Assembly: GCF_040365225.1 (NCBI RefSeq)
Contig: NZ_AP028055.1
Location: 1,798,001-1,862,000 of the forward strand
Direction: 5' to 3'
Source of the DNA: Bacteroides sedimenti
GTDB lineage: Bacteria > Bacteroidota > Bacteroidia > Bacteroidales > Bacteroidaceae
DNA: 64,000 nucleotides
Shown: positions 43,306 to 51,838 of the stretch, one piece after another
Layout: every line of letters begins with the position of its first letter
Position numbering within the stretch: position 1 is the first letter of the stretch
The notes under the pieces: model-generated
Told to the model about the DNA's origin: nothing
Databases searched by the model: none
The model's input: only the letters and a program-made list of their open reading frames with translations
Made by a program: the position numbers and the translations under genes

Positions 43306-44739
43306 CTACTTTAAGCTACTGTAAATAACTTCCAGCTTCAGTTTATTATCTTTTCCACCTTTTAATTGCACATATCCCGGTTTCAAATCATGACGGATTG
43401 AGATCATGCTATTGTTCGAATCAAAAGTAACCGCAACCGGAACAAGCATCATATCTTCAGTTAAATCTGGTGATATATTAGATTTATTTTCGCTAATGCA
43501 AGTTGTTACAAGCCTTTTAATATTATTGAATACGTATTGATTATTAGAACTGGAGAAAGTAGCAATATACGAAGTTATATTGTCTGTTAACATATTGTTC
43601 TCAAAGAACTTCTGCATATCTTTTGCACGTACCAGCAACAGGTATTGCGGGGCTTTCATTCCAAACTGGTTTGAAGTTTGGGAATTATATGCGTTAAATG
43701 CCAATTTAACCGAGTTGAGCGTGTCTTTCTCTAAAGTGTTTGCTATCTGACCAATTGGTAATTTCACCTTTGTAAAGAGGCCTGCAGGCGATTTAATCAG
43801 CGTATGATCTGTTATCTTAGCCAAATCTTCCAGTTTCTGATCGTTAGTAAAACGATTTGCCTGAATCACCTCTTTTGTGGAACCAAACATAGCAGTGGTA
43901 ACATAGGTGGAATCTTCGGTTTCGTACCCCTTCTGCTTTCTCTTTATCGGGAATTTCCCTAAGGAGTCTGCCGCATACATCTTGAACGAAACGTTTAAGT
44001 GAACCTGATCTATGAACAAAACCGTTCCATCTCCATGATCGCACTTTACATAAAGTCCTTTAAATGCTTTTGCAAATTCATCCTTAAAGTTTTTACCCTG
44101 AGCTTTTGACGTCTGGAATAATTTAATAATTGAATTGGCTTTAGCCAAAGGATAGCTCAAGCTTATTGAAGGGTAGTAAGTAGATGATTTTCTGGTTGAC
44201 TCAGCCACAGAAAGATCAACTGCGGTATATGCTTTCTTCCCAATTAGCCCTGTGCTGCTGTCATAGTACTGCAAAGGGTCAATACTGGTATAGTATGTAT
44301 CTTGATTTTGCTTGGAAAGTTCCTTGTTCAGTTCATAAACACTTAACCGGCAAGCATTAAGGGAATCACCAAAAAAACTTGTATAGTATAAATTAATACT
44401 TGAAGCAGTAGCCTCGTATTCTTTCTGAGCGGCTTTGGGATCTACAGGAACCATTCTTTCCAGGGGAAATTCGAATTGTTCGGTACAAGTAAGCTGAGCC
44501 AGGAAATCGGCATCGAAACTTCCAAAGTTCGGATCGGTATACTTTCCTAAATAGCCCATACTTGTTTTTGCGTAAACCGGTCCTGCAAGTACCGTTTCCG
44601 TACTGACATCAAATGTTTTAGCACCAAGAGCAATCACATCACTATCGGGCATCATGCTTAAGCCCAAAGTATTTGTAGTATCGTCGCAGGAGAAGAGAGA
44701 GAAAACGAGCAAACTTGCCCACAAGTATTTCACTTTCAT
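43306..44739 (-). CDS. DUF4270 family lipoprotein
   Basis: 477 residues with a lipoprotein signal (LWASLLVFSLFSCDD, cysteine at 18). The N-terminal SMMPDSDVIALGAKTFDVSTETV and the later GYLGKYTDPNFGSFDADFLAQL are typical of DUF4270, a Bacteroidetes outer-membrane-associated family of unknown function. The rest is beta-rich. It lies 20 bases after a gene for a lone starch-synthase domain, so the two share a transcript, a pairing that recurs in Bacteroides. Confidence 0.85.
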   Translation of the reverse strand: MKVKYLWASLLVFSLFSCDDTTNTLGLSMMPDSDVIALGAKTFDVSTETVLAGPVYAKTSMGYLGKYTDPNFGSFDADFLAQLTCTEQFEFPLERMVPVDPKAAQKEYEATASSINLYYTSFFGDSLNACRLSVYELNKELSKQNQDTYYTSIDPLQYYDSSTGLIGKKAYTAVDLSVAESTRKSSTYYPSISLSYPLAKANSIIKLFQTSKAQGKNFKDEFAKAFKGLYVKCDHGDGTVLFIDQVHLNVSFKMYAADSLGKFPIKRKQKGYETEDSTYVTTAMFGSTKEVIQANRFTNDQKLEDLAKITDHTLIKSPAGLFTKVKLPIGQIANTLEKDTLNSVKLAFNAYNSQTSNQFGMKAPQYLLLVRAKDMQKFFENNMLTDNITSYIATFSSSNNQYVFNNIKRLVTTCISENKSNISPDLTEDMMLVPVAVTFDSNNSMISIRHDLKPGYVQLKGGKDNKLKLEVIYSSLK

Positions 44740-44758
44740 AATTATTATCGGTTAATTT

Positions 44759-45577
44759 CTATTTTCCAGCTTCCCAGACTTTATCATAAAAGTCGTTGAA
44801 AGCATCGATATAAGTGTCTGGTGATTGGAAATCAAGAACAGGAATGTCCTTCCCCCGGGCATAATCCATAACTTCCTGATTTACCTTTTCACTGTTTTGA
44901 ATCACTCCATCCGAAAAATCAACTGCTAGTTTCATCAACGCCGCATAATCAACTTCACCCTGAACAGAAGATAAATCATCATCAACAATTCCTTTCAGTT
45001 TCAGTTTGTTTGTAAAGTCAGCCGAAAACTTGTTTTTAAAATCGTTTTCATAGACAGAAAATACCACTTTTGCATCACGGAAGGAAGGTTCGTCTTTATA
45101 CACTTTCTTAATATAAAGCGGTGCTAAAGCAGTCATCCATCCATGACAGTGTATTACATCGGGAGTCCAGCGAAGTTTCTTTACTGTTTCAATTACTCCT
45201 CTTGCATAAAAAATAGCGCGGCTATCATTGTCATCATACTCTACTCCATTTTCATCCATCTCCTGAAGTCTGTGAAGAAAATAATCATCATTGTCAATGA
45301 AGTAAACCTGCATTCTGGCCGATTGGATAGAAGCAACTTTAATAATTAACGGATGATCAGTATCGTCAATAATCAGATTCATACCCGAAAGACGAATCAC
45401 TTCGTGCAGCTGATTTCTCCGTTCGTTAATATTTCCCCACTTTGACATGAATGTCCGGATCTCTCTTCCCTTCTCCTGAATGCCCTGCGGAAGAAACCTT
45501 CCAACATTAGACATTTCAGATTCAGGCAAGTAAGGAGTAATCTCTTGTGTAATAAATAAAACCTTGTTAGCCTTCAT
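44759..45577 (-). CDS. Starch/glycogen synthase N-terminal domain only (GT5-like)
   Basis: 272 residues from the ATG at 45577; a longer in-frame start would add 18 residues across the promoter. It matches the N-terminal half of GT5 synthases: VLFITQEITPYLPESEMSNVGRFLPQGIQ, then PDVIHCHGWMTALAPLYIKKVY, then a segment up to SDGVIQNSEKVNQEVMDY. The second Rossmann half with the ADP-glucose-binding E-x7-E is absent, and the KxGG-type loop near the start is replaced by ESEMSNV. It may be a regulatory or structural remnant. It precedes the DUF4270 gene by 20 bases. Confidence 0.75.
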   Translation of the reverse strand: MKANKVLFITQEITPYLPESEMSNVGRFLPQGIQEKGREIRTFMSKWGNINERRNQLHEVIRLSGMNLIIDDTDHPLIIKVASIQSARMQVYFIDNDDYFLHRLQEMDENGVEYDDNDSRAIFYARGVIETVKKLRWTPDVIHCHGWMTALAPLYIKKVYKDEPSFRDAKVVFSVYENDFKNKFSADFTNKLKLKGIVDDDLSSVQGEVDYAALMKLAVDFSDGVIQNSEKVNQEVMDYARGKDIPVLDFQSPDTYIDAFNDFYDKVWEAGK

Positions 45578-45606
45578 TATAAAAATCCTTTCTCGTAAAC
45601 ATTCTG

Positions 45607-45614
45607 CAAAGATA
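45607..45614 (-). promoter_or_regulatory. Probable -7 box for the GT5-like/DUF4270 unit
   Basis: TATCTTTG on the minus strand, 30 bases before the start codon. A TTG lies 22 bases upstream, slightly too far. Confidence 0.5.
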
Positions 45615-45826
45615 TAAAAAAAAATGCGCATTTATGCAAGTTTGAGACGTTATTATAATCTTATCATTTGTTAACTCGCTATCATTCAACCCTTAATGTT
45701 TATTTCGGCAGATTGACAAAGAAGTATTCTGTTAGATAAATTTCCAAGTTTTCTTCTTTATGTGATAAATAATAGTTTATTTTGCACCGTTTTTCTAAAA
45801 CGACAGGTTAAACAATCAATATCAAA

Positions 45827-46675
45827 ATGAAAATTATACATACTATCAGTGAGTTACAATCTGAACTTTCTGTTCTGAAAACTCAGGGTAAAAAAGTAGG
45901 GCTGGTCCCTACAATGGGCGCTTTGCATGAAGGACATGCCTCTTTGGTTAAGCGCTGCGTAAAAGAAAATGATGTGGCCGTAGTGAGTGTGTTTGTGAAC
46001 CCCACTCAATTTAACGATAAAAACGACCTGTTAAAATATCCACGCACTCCGGAAGCCGACTACAAGCTGCTGGAAGCAAATGGATGTTCTATTGTTTTTG
46101 CTCCTTCAGTTGAAGAGATGTATCCGGAACCTGATACCCGCCAATTCAACTTTGCTCCATTAGACTCTGTTATGGAAGGAGCTTTCCGACCGGGACACTT
46201 TAATGGGGTTGCACAAATTGTCAGTAAACTTTTTGACGCAGTTAAACCTCACCGTGCTTACTTTGGTGAAAAGGATTTCCAGCAACTGGCTATCATACGA
46301 GAGATGGTTAAACAGCTTCAATTCAATATTGAAATTATTGGTTGTCCAATTGTCCGTGAAGAAGACGGCCTGGCATTAAGCAGCCGCAATGCACGATTAT
46401 CTGCAGAAGAACGTGAAATAGCATTAAAAATATCTCAAACATTATTTAAAAGTCGTACCTTTGCAGCGGATCACTCAGTGAGTGAAACAATTCATTTCGT
46501 TGAAAACGAAATTGCTGCAGAAAAAGGGCTACGCCTGGAGTATTTTAAGATTGTAGACGGAGATACGTTACAAGATTTAAAAGACTGGGCGGATACAGAT
46601 TATGCAGTGGGCTGCATCACAGTATTCTGTGGAGAAGTCCGACTGATTGATAATATAAAATACAAAGGGATTTAA
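45827..46675 (+). CDS. panC: Pantothenate synthetase
   Basis: 282 residues. The HxGH signature is in VGLVPTMGALHEGHASLV, the pantoate site in VFVNPTQFNDKNDLLKYPRT, and GEKDFQQLAIIREMV with LSSRNARLS completes the ATP site. The enzyme joins pantoate and beta-alanine with ATP. panD, which makes beta-alanine, follows 16 bases on, so two consecutive steps of the coenzyme A pathway are coupled. A near-consensus promoter (TTATTTTG) lies about 45 bases before the start. Confidence 0.96.
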   Translation: MKIIHTISELQSELSVLKTQGKKVGLVPTMGALHEGHASLVKRCVKENDVAVVSVFVNPTQFNDKNDLLKYPRTPEADYKLLEANGCSIVFAPSVEEMYPEPDTRQFNFAPLDSVMEGAFRPGHFNGVAQIVSKLFDAVKPHRAYFGEKDFQQLAIIREMVKQLQFNIEIIGCPIVREEDGLALSSRNARLSAEEREIALKISQTLFKSRTFAADHSVSETIHFVENEIAAEKGLRLEYFKIVDGDTLQDLKDWADTDYAVGCITVFCGEVRLIDNIKYKGI

Positions 46676-46691
46676 CTAAAAAACAAGCCTT

Positions 46692-47045
46692 ATGATGATT
46701 GAAGTAATGAAGTCGAAGCTGCACTGTGTGCGTGTAACCGAGGCTGATTTAAATTACATGGGTAGTATTACAATTGACGAGGATCTGATGGACGCCGCCA
46801 ATCTTATCGCCAATGAAAGGGTACACATTGTAAACAACAATAACGGGGAACGCTTTTCAACCTACATTATAAAAGGTGAACGCGGATCGGGCAAAATTTG
46901 TCTGAATGGCGCTGCAGCCCGTAAAGTACATGTAGGAGATATCGTTATAATCATGTCGTATGCAATGATGGATTTTGAAGAAGCAAAGAATTTTAAACCA
47001 ATTGTTGTATTTCCAGATTCGACAACAAACAAACTGGTTAAATAG
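46692..47045 (+). CDS. panD: Aspartate 1-decarboxylase proenzyme
   Basis: 117 residues. The self-cleavage site is visible as YMGSITID, Gly24-Ser25, where the serine becomes the pyruvoyl group. KLHCVRVTEADLNYMGS precedes it and IIKGERGSGKICLNGAAAR follows, as in the family. It decarboxylates aspartate to beta-alanine. It ends the panC-panD unit just before a strong terminator. Confidence 0.96.
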   Translation: MMIEVMKSKLHCVRVTEADLNYMGSITIDEDLMDAANLIANERVHIVNNNNGERFSTYIIKGERGSGKICLNGAAARKVHVGDIVIIMSYAMMDFEEAKNFKPIVVFPDSTTNKLVK

Positions 47046-47066
47046 ATCTTTATCAATACTTATAAT

Positions 47067-47107
47067 AAAAAGCCTGCTACGTAATTCAATCAAGTAGCAG
47101 GCTTTTT
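47067..47107. terminator. Bidirectional terminator after panD
   Basis: AAAAAGCCTGCTAC pairs with GTAGCAGGCTTTTT, loop of 13. It also lies downstream of the convergent mntP-like gene. Confidence 0.88.
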
Positions 47108-47126
47108 GTTTTATCGAAAGACTCTT

Positions 47127-47708
47127 TCATTTGGCAAATACGCCCAAATGTTGAAGCAGCACCTTTACTCCGATACCTATTAATATAAGACCACCCCAAA
47201 GTTCAACCCTCATATTGTGTTTACATCCGAAGAAAATACCAAACAGCAACCCGGATATGGATATAATGAATGATACCAGACCGATTATCAATATCGGAGA
47301 AATGATTTTATCAACACTATTTATTCCGACAAAAGCATAAGAGACACCAACAGCCAAAGCATCCAGGCTAGTGGCAATTGCCAGCGTGAAAACCACTTTC
47401 AGATTGGATGGATTAAATTCTTTCTTACAATCTTCTTCTTTAAATGATTCCCAAATCATTCTTCCGCCAAGAAAAGCAAGAATAAGGAAGGCAAACCAAT
47501 GGTCTACGTTTTCTATCAGATGACTAAATCTGCTGGCTCCCAGCCAACCAAAGAAAGGCATCAGCCCCTGGAAAAAACCAAAGAAAAAGGCCATCGTCAG
47601 AATTGTTCTCCAACAAACCTTCTTCAACATAATACCGCTTGCAATTGATACTGCCAGACAATCCATGGAAAGCCCGATTGCAATCAGCCAATTTTCTAAA
47701 TTTGTCAT
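47127..47708 (-). CDS. mntP: Manganese efflux pump MntP
   Basis: 193 residues from the ATG at 47708. Six membrane helices in two repeats with aspartates characteristic of the family: LSMDCLAVSIASGIML (about 14-29) and ATSLDALAVGVSYAF (about 113-127). It exports excess Mn2+ across the inner membrane. It is the last gene of a five-gene minus-strand unit with envelope proteins; I see no yybP-ykoY-type riboswitch before it. Confidence 0.9.
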   Translation of the reverse strand: MTNLENWLIAIGLSMDCLAVSIASGIMLKKVCWRTILTMAFFFGFFQGLMPFFGWLGASRFSHLIENVDHWFAFLILAFLGGRMIWESFKEEDCKKEFNPSNLKVVFTLAIATSLDALAVGVSYAFVGINSVDKIISPILIIGLVSFIISISGLLFGIFFGCKHNMRVELWGGLILIGIGVKVLLQHLGVFAK

Positions 47709-47710
47709 AA

Positions 47711-48409
47711 TCAAAAAGGCAACTTATAAATTAATGAATAGGTCGCTCCGAAGTTGGTCGACTTATTATTCCCGAAACCAGGTATATATTCAGGAGTTGA
47801 ATGTTCATTCTCCTTCACACTAATGCGGGCTTTGTACCTTAACGACCACCCCATCAGAAAGTTTTTGTGCACCTGAGCTCTTATTCCAAATAATAACTCC
47901 ATCCAATGAGCATTAGTCTTCTCTCCATTGTATACAAAAGGAGTATTATTTGATGTAGGATAAATATCATCGGTTAATGCCGGACCCTTCACATCATAAC
48001 TAAGCGAGCTGAAGCCATAGCGAGCACCGATATATATGTGACTCAGATTATTCTTTTTATACATCAGATTGTAATTCATCCCTAATCTGAAATATGGAGC
48101 AGATGATTGATAAGAAATGCCATTCTTATCCATATCCGTTTTGCCAAATCCAACCTCTGCTATCGGAAAGAAACGATTCTTCAGACTTACATCCACACTC
48201 ACTTCAGAGCTGATACTATTACCTCCAAACGCCTTGCTTCCTATTCCAAACAAATCTACACCAACAAAAGTACCGTTATACAACGGAATATTCTCCTTAA
48301 AAACCTTTAATGGCTTTTTTATTTGCTTCTGTGTCTGAGCAGAAAGCGGGATGGAAAGTACTAACAAAGCCGCCAGACTAATAAAAGAGGCGAATATTCT
48401 CTTTTTCAT
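47711..48409 (-). CDS. DUF6048 family outer-membrane-type protein
   Basis: 232 residues from the ATG at 48409, with a signal peptide ending SAQ (about residue 24). The body is beta-rich with alternating aromatic strands (NHWMELLFGIRAQV-type, LGMNYNLMYKK) and ends in YSLIYKLPF, a terminal F typical of outer-membrane barrels. It matches my recollection of DUF6048. It overlaps the DUF6452 gene by about 30 bases and precedes mntP by two bases. Confidence 0.7.
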   Translation of the reverse strand: MKKRIFASFISLAALLVLSIPLSAQTQKQIKKPLKVFKENIPLYNGTFVGVDLFGIGSKAFGGNSISSEVSVDVSLKNRFFPIAEVGFGKTDMDKNGISYQSSAPYFRLGMNYNLMYKKNNLSHIYIGARYGFSSLSYDVKGPALTDDIYPTSNNTPFVYNGEKTNAHWMELLFGIRAQVHKNFLMGWSLRYKARISVKENEHSTPEYIPGFGNNKSTNFGATYSLIYKLPF

Positions 48410-48860
48410 TGATGTCAACTTCTGAATTAATTATTGCTACAGAATCTATCACATGTGAAGTACACTTCACATCTTTTATTTGATGATACATGATTATTCC
48501 ACAATCCATGGAAAGAAAATGCTCAGTGTTGGTGTGAGTAATCCAAATTGTATCGCTTAGACTCTTCGAGTAATTAAAAACCAAAGTAGTCTGATTACTT
48601 GAATAGCTAAGCGGAAGAGTAGCTCCTGAAACCTTGGTCGCTTTATTCAAAATCACTGAATCACCATGAATGGCATTAAGAGCCACAACCGTCAGAGTGT
48701 CAAATGCAATCTTCTTTAGCGTACTCTTTTCCACAAAATTGAATTGAGGAGAAGGACGCCCTGATGTGGAACATTTTGTTTCATCACAGGCTGTCAACGC
48801 CAAACCGATGACACTGCACAGTAAAGCCACCACACTCAAGTATTTCAATTTACGTTTCAT
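48378..48860 (-). CDS. DUF6452 family lipoprotein
   Basis: 160 residues. Lipoprotein signal YLSVVALLCSVIGLALTACDE (cysteine at about 25). Beta-rich mature part, with DTIWITHTNTEHFLSMDCGIIMYHQI as a recognisable DUF6452 stretch. It pairs with the DUF6048 gene immediately downstream, a usual association in Bacteroides. Function unknown. Confidence 0.75.
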   Translation of the reverse strand: MKRKLKYLSVVALLCSVIGLALTACDETKCSTSGRPSPQFNFVEKSTLKKIAFDTLTVVALNAIHGDSVILNKATKVSGATLPLSYSSNQTTLVFNYSKSLSDTIWITHTNTEHFLSMDCGIIMYHQIKDVKCTSHVIDSVAIINSEVDINEKENIRLFY

Positions 48861-48877
48861 ATTCTTATCAAAAGAAC

Positions 48878-49828
48878 CTACAGTTCTTTTTCTATTTTGT
48901 AATTATTACGTTCAGGAGCATTGCGGGTTACCAGTTCTCCGACAAATCCTGCCAGAAAAAGCTGAGTGCCGATAATCATGGATGTAAGCGCCAGATAAAA
49001 ATAGGGAGACTCAGTCACCAGCCTGTATTCATGACCGGAATACATATAATAGAGTTTCGAGGCCCCAACTATAATTACCGAAACAAACCCCAGAAAGAAC
49101 ATCAAAGATCCCAGAAGACCAAAAATATGCATCGGTTTTTTCCCAAATTTTGAAAGAAACCACAGAGATAACAAGTCCAGATAACCGTTCACAAAACGAT
49201 TCATTCCAAATTTTGTTGAGCCATATTTACGTGCCTGATGATGAACCACCTTCTCTCCTATCTTAGAAAATCCTGCACTTTTTGCCAGATAAGGAATGTA
49301 ACGGTGCATCTCACCATACACCTCGATATTTTTCACTACTTCATGTCGGTAAGCTTTCAAACCACAATTGAAGTCATGCAGGTTCTTGATTCCAGATACA
49401 GAACGGGCTGTTGCGTTGAATAACTTTGTAGGCAAAGTTTTAGATAGTGGATCATAACGTTTTTCCTTCCATCCGGAAACAAGATCATATCCATCTTCCT
49501 TTATCATCCTGTAAAGCTCCGGAATTTCATCAGGACTATCCTGTAAATCGGCATCCATCGTAATCACCACATCTCCTTGCGCTTTCCTGAATCCACAGAA
49601 AAGAGCCGGTGATTTACCATAGTTCCGACGGAACTTAATCCCTTTTACAGTTTCTGTTTTAGCACTCATCGCCTCGATCACATCCCACGAACGGTCGGTG
49701 CTGCCATCATTTACAAAAATAACTTCATAGGTAAAACCATTTTCGTTCATCACCCGATCAATCCAGGCATAAAGCTCGGGGAGCGATTCTTCTTCGTTAT
49801 ACAAAGGAACTACTACAGATATATCCAT
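48878..49828 (-). CDS. GT2 glycosyltransferase, polyprenyl-phosphate type
   Basis: 316 residues. The GT-A domain opens SVVVPLYNEEESLPELYAWI and has the metal motif MDADLQDSPDE (about residue 92), with GIKNLHDFNCGLKAYRHEV as acceptor region. Two membrane helices follow (about 235-260 and 272-297). This is the layout of DPM1/GtrB-like enzymes that load a sugar onto undecaprenyl phosphate. Gene 2 of the unit; 4 bases after DUF4199, 17 before DUF6452. Confidence 0.88.
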   Translation of the reverse strand: MDISVVVPLYNEEESLPELYAWIDRVMNENGFTYEVIFVNDGSTDRSWDVIEAMSAKTETVKGIKFRRNYGKSPALFCGFRKAQGDVVITMDADLQDSPDEIPELYRMIKEDGYDLVSGWKEKRYDPLSKTLPTKLFNATARSVSGIKNLHDFNCGLKAYRHEVVKNIEVYGEMHRYIPYLAKSAGFSKIGEKVVHHQARKYGSTKFGMNRFVNGYLDLLSLWFLSKFGKKPMHIFGLLGSLMFFLGFVSVIIVGASKLYYMYSGHEYRLVTESPYFYLALTSMIIGTQLFLAGFVGELVTRNAPERNNYKIEKEL

Positions 49829-49832
49829 ATTT

Positions 49833-50423
49833 TTATTCTTTATTATCTTCTTGATTGTTGTCTTCTTGGTTATTGTCTTCTTGATTGTTTATCATGGGTG
49901 CATATCTCCTCTTTTTTACAAAGAAAGCTGTAGGAAGAGCAAGTATTGCTCCATAAATCACGTTACTCGAAAGTAATTGCATGGTCATTTGAATAGGACT
50001 AAGAGTTCCCATTATTTTTACTGCTAATTTCAGATACGTGTAGACTAATCCCATTGAATCAATCTCTTTTTTTGTATATTTCTGTAACTGCGCATAATAA
50101 GAGTTAGCCACGAAACCGTTATCAATATACCTAAAATATATGTAATGTACTACTGAAGTAAACAACGCAGCAAACATATACAGGAATGTAGTGAACAACC
50201 AGGCATGACTAAAGCTTATCACCCCATTACAATACCTATTTCTATAGGTCCGAGTAAAATAATACCCTACAAAAGGGACCATTATTGTGAGCAATGAAGA
50301 AAAAGAATCCAAAAAGGGTATACTGAATCCAAGCAGAAAAAAAGCAAATTTTATAATCCAAAAAATTCCCATGCAAGTTCCATATTGCATGGCATACTTA
50401 TTTAATAAGTTCTTATTCTCCAT
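49833..50423 (-). CDS. DUF4199 membrane protein with a tandem-repeat tail
   Basis: 196 residues from the ATG at 50423 with about four membrane helices (GIFWIIKFAFFLLGF, SLLTIMVPFVGYYF, WLFTTFLYMFAALF, VIYGAILALPTAFF), the DUF4199 pattern. The C-terminus repeats NNQED three times, encoded by 15-base tandem repeats at 49843-49887, which could vary in copy number. It opens the five-gene unit DUF4199, GT2, DUF6452, DUF6048, MntP. Confidence 0.8.
   Translation of the reverse strand: MENKNLLNKYAMQYGTCMGIFWIIKFAFFLLGFSIPFLDSFSSLLTIMVPFVGYYFTRTYRNRYCNGVISFSHAWLFTTFLYMFAALFTSVVHYIYFRYIDNGFVANSYYAQLQKYTKKEIDSMGLVYTYLKLAVKIMGTLSPIQMTMQLLSSNVIYGAILALPTAFFVKKRRYAPMINNQEDNNQEDNNQEDNKE
49843..49887. repeat. 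15-base tandem repeat in the DUF4199 gene
   Basis: Three units of TTGTCTTCTTGATTG (with TTATCTTCTTGATTG and TTGTCTTCTTGGTTA variants), in frame, encoding NNQED copies at the protein end. Confidence 0.85.
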
Positions 50424-50446
50424 TATCACATTTTATTTTATGCATA

Positions 50447-50454
50447 CAAAAGTA
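50447..50454 (-). promoter_or_regulatory. Probable -7 box of the DUF4199-mntP unit
   Basis: TACTTTTG on the minus strand, 24 bases before the start codon. Confidence 0.45.
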
Positions 50455-50621
50455 CGACTTTTACCCAAAGAAGCATTATGAAATGATTCGAAAATTGCTA
50501 AAATGAGCTTAAAGATTATATTTTTCTACCAATATCAGAATAAAAAGTTTTTTTCTTGAGTTCAACTATCTGAAAAGTAGAATCTTACATATTTAACTCT
50601 AAAAAAGTTTGAAGACAGGTA

Positions 50622-50651
50622 TTGCAAGGTTAAATAAAATGTCTACCTTTG
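50622..50651 (+). promoter_or_regulatory. Promoter of the first tRNA-Thr
   Basis: TTG (50622-50624), 19 bases, TACCTTTG (50644-50651). The predicted 5' leader is about 75-80 bases. Confidence 0.75.
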
Positions 50652-50737
50652 CACCCGGAAATTCAGAAAAGCTACTGGTTCATATTATAAATCTTACGTG
50701 ATTTAGGTATTATGTAGAACAAAGAATTTTTCAGCCT

Positions 50738-50811
50738 GCCTCTTTAGCTCAGTTGGCCAGAGCACGTGATTTGTAATCTCGGGGTCGTTGGTTCGAATCC
50801 GACAAGAGGCT
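50738..50811 (+). tRNA. tRNA-Thr (anticodon TGT), copy 1
   Basis: 74 bases folding as a cloverleaf: acceptor GCCTCTT/AAGAGGC, D stem GCTC/GAGC, anticodon loop TTTGTAA with TGT at 50772-50774, T arm GTTGG-TTCGAAT-CCGAC. The anticodon stem has one T-T mismatch. CCA is not fully encoded after the discriminator T. Its sequence is identical to the second copy 499 bases downstream. Confidence 0.95.
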
Positions 50812-50812
50812 C

Positions 50813-50849
50813 AAAAAAGCATCTCAATTTTTATTGAGGTGCTTTTTTT
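50813..50849 (+). terminator. Terminator of tRNA-Thr copy 1
   Basis: AAAAAAGCATCTCAA pairs with TTGAGGTGCTTTTTT (a G-T pair included), loop of six, T7 tail. Confidence 0.85.
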
Positions 50850-51101
50850 ATTTTATTCTATTAGTAGTGTTTTTAGCCATCGCCTCCTCACTATAGAAAA
50901 TTGATCTCTGCTTTATTTAAGGAAACAATGACTCTTAATTTCGGTATAATTTCTGCTATATAGGGAATGCTCTAATCACTACTCCGCCGGACATTAACCT
51001 ATTTATTACAACAATCAAAAAAAATAATATTTTTTTCTTACATAACCACCTGAAATGTAAAGCATTAATTTCACTACATCCAAAAAATTTCAGAAAGGGT
51101 A
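50850..51101. other. Spacer between the two tRNA-Thr cassettes
   Basis: AT-rich sequence of about 250 bases with no convincing frame and no integrase remnant. Near 51085-51100 the promoter-proximal text (GAAAGGGTATTGCAGGG) already parallels the first cassette (GACAGGTATTGCAAGG). Confidence 0.4.
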
Positions 51102-51131
51102 TTGCAGGGTTAAATAAAATACCTACCTTTG
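51102..51131 (+). promoter_or_regulatory. Promoter of the second tRNA-Thr
   Basis: TTG (51102-51104), 19 bases, TACCTTTG (51124-51131), nearly identical to the first promoter, followed by GCACCCGG in both. The leader of about 100 bases is then GC-rich and different: GGGTAAG (51137-51143) can pair with CTTACCC (51226-51232) just before the tRNA. Confidence 0.75.
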
Positions 51132-51236
51132 CACCCGGGTAAGTCCTATACGGCCAGCTCCCTTCGAATCCTCCAGGGCTTGATCGCAGCAAAGGTAGTT
51201 GGTTGTAGCGGCGCGATATAGTAAGCTTACCCACCC

Positions 51237-51310
51237 GCCTCTTTAGCTCAGTTGGCCAGAGCACGTGATTTGTAATCTCGGGGTCGTTGGTTCGAATCCG
51301 ACAAGAGGCT
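51237..51310 (+). tRNA. tRNA-Thr (anticodon TGT), copy 2
   Basis: Base for base the same as copy 1, with the anticodon TGT at 51271-51273. It has its own promoter and terminator, so the cassette, not only the tRNA, is duplicated. Confidence 0.95.
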
Positions 51311-51311
51311 C

Positions 51312-51349
51312 AAAAAAAAGCATCTCAATTTTTATTGAGGTGCTTTTTT
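51312..51349 (+). terminator. Terminator of tRNA-Thr copy 2
   Basis: The same GCATCTCAA / TTGAGGTGC hairpin as behind copy 1, with flanking A and T runs. Confidence 0.85.
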
Positions 51350-51402
51350 AATTTCTTAAAGTTTTGGAGATGGAAGTTACCAAAAACATTTCTCTCATTT
51401 AA

Positions 51403-51431
51403 TTGTTTATTAATGTTAATCCGTACATTTG
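51403..51431 (+). promoter_or_regulatory. Promoter of crcB
   Basis: TTG (51403-51405), 18 bases, TACATTTG (51424-51431). The leader is only about 20 bases long, leaving no room for a fluoride riboswitch. Confidence 0.6.
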
Positions 51432-51458
51432 CAAAGATTACAAAACTAACATCTTGAT

Positions 51459-51836
51459 ATGATTAAGACACTTTTCATTATCGGTTCCGGAAGTTTCCTG
51501 GGAGGAATATTGCGCTACCTGCTATCTAAGTTTATGCAGAACAGCATAATCTCCACTTTCCCCATAGGAACGTTTATTGTCAATGTGCTTGGATGCTTCC
51601 TTATCGGGTTGTTTTATGGACTCTTCGAACGAGGGAATCTTATCAGTGATGAATGGCGAATATTCCTGACTGTAGGTTTTTGCGGCGGGTTCACCACTTT
51701 TTCTACATTTGCCAACGAAAATATATCGTTGCTACGGGATGGCGAATTTCTATACTTTTCTCTTTATGCAGGTTTTAGTTTATTTCTGGGGCTATTAGCA
51801 ACATATTCAGGCAATCTTCTAACTAAAATATTCTAA
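51459..51836 (+). CDS. crcB: Fluoride ion channel CrcB/FluC
   Basis: 125 residues, four membrane helices. The family residues are present: IGSGSFLGGILRYLLS, FPIGTFIVNVLGCFLIGLFYG with the pore asparagine, and TVGFCGGFTTFSTFANE with the phenylalanine box. It works as a dimer that lets F- leave the cell. It is followed after two bases by a DUF190 gene, a frequent partner. Confidence 0.92.
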   Translation: MIKTLFIIGSGSFLGGILRYLLSKFMQNSIISTFPIGTFIVNVLGCFLIGLFYGLFERGNLISDEWRIFLTVGFCGGFTTFSTFANENISLLRDGEFLYFSLYAGFSLFLGLLATYSGNLLTKIF

Positions 51837-51838
51837 GT

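Noticed and set aside
50738..51310. tRNA pair as an integrated element with att sites
   Set aside because: Only about 430 bases separate the copies, no integrase is present, and the duplicated part includes promoters and terminators.
51349..51458. Fluoride riboswitch before crcB
   Set aside because: The promoter leaves a leader of only about 20 bases, and the conserved riboswitch core is absent.
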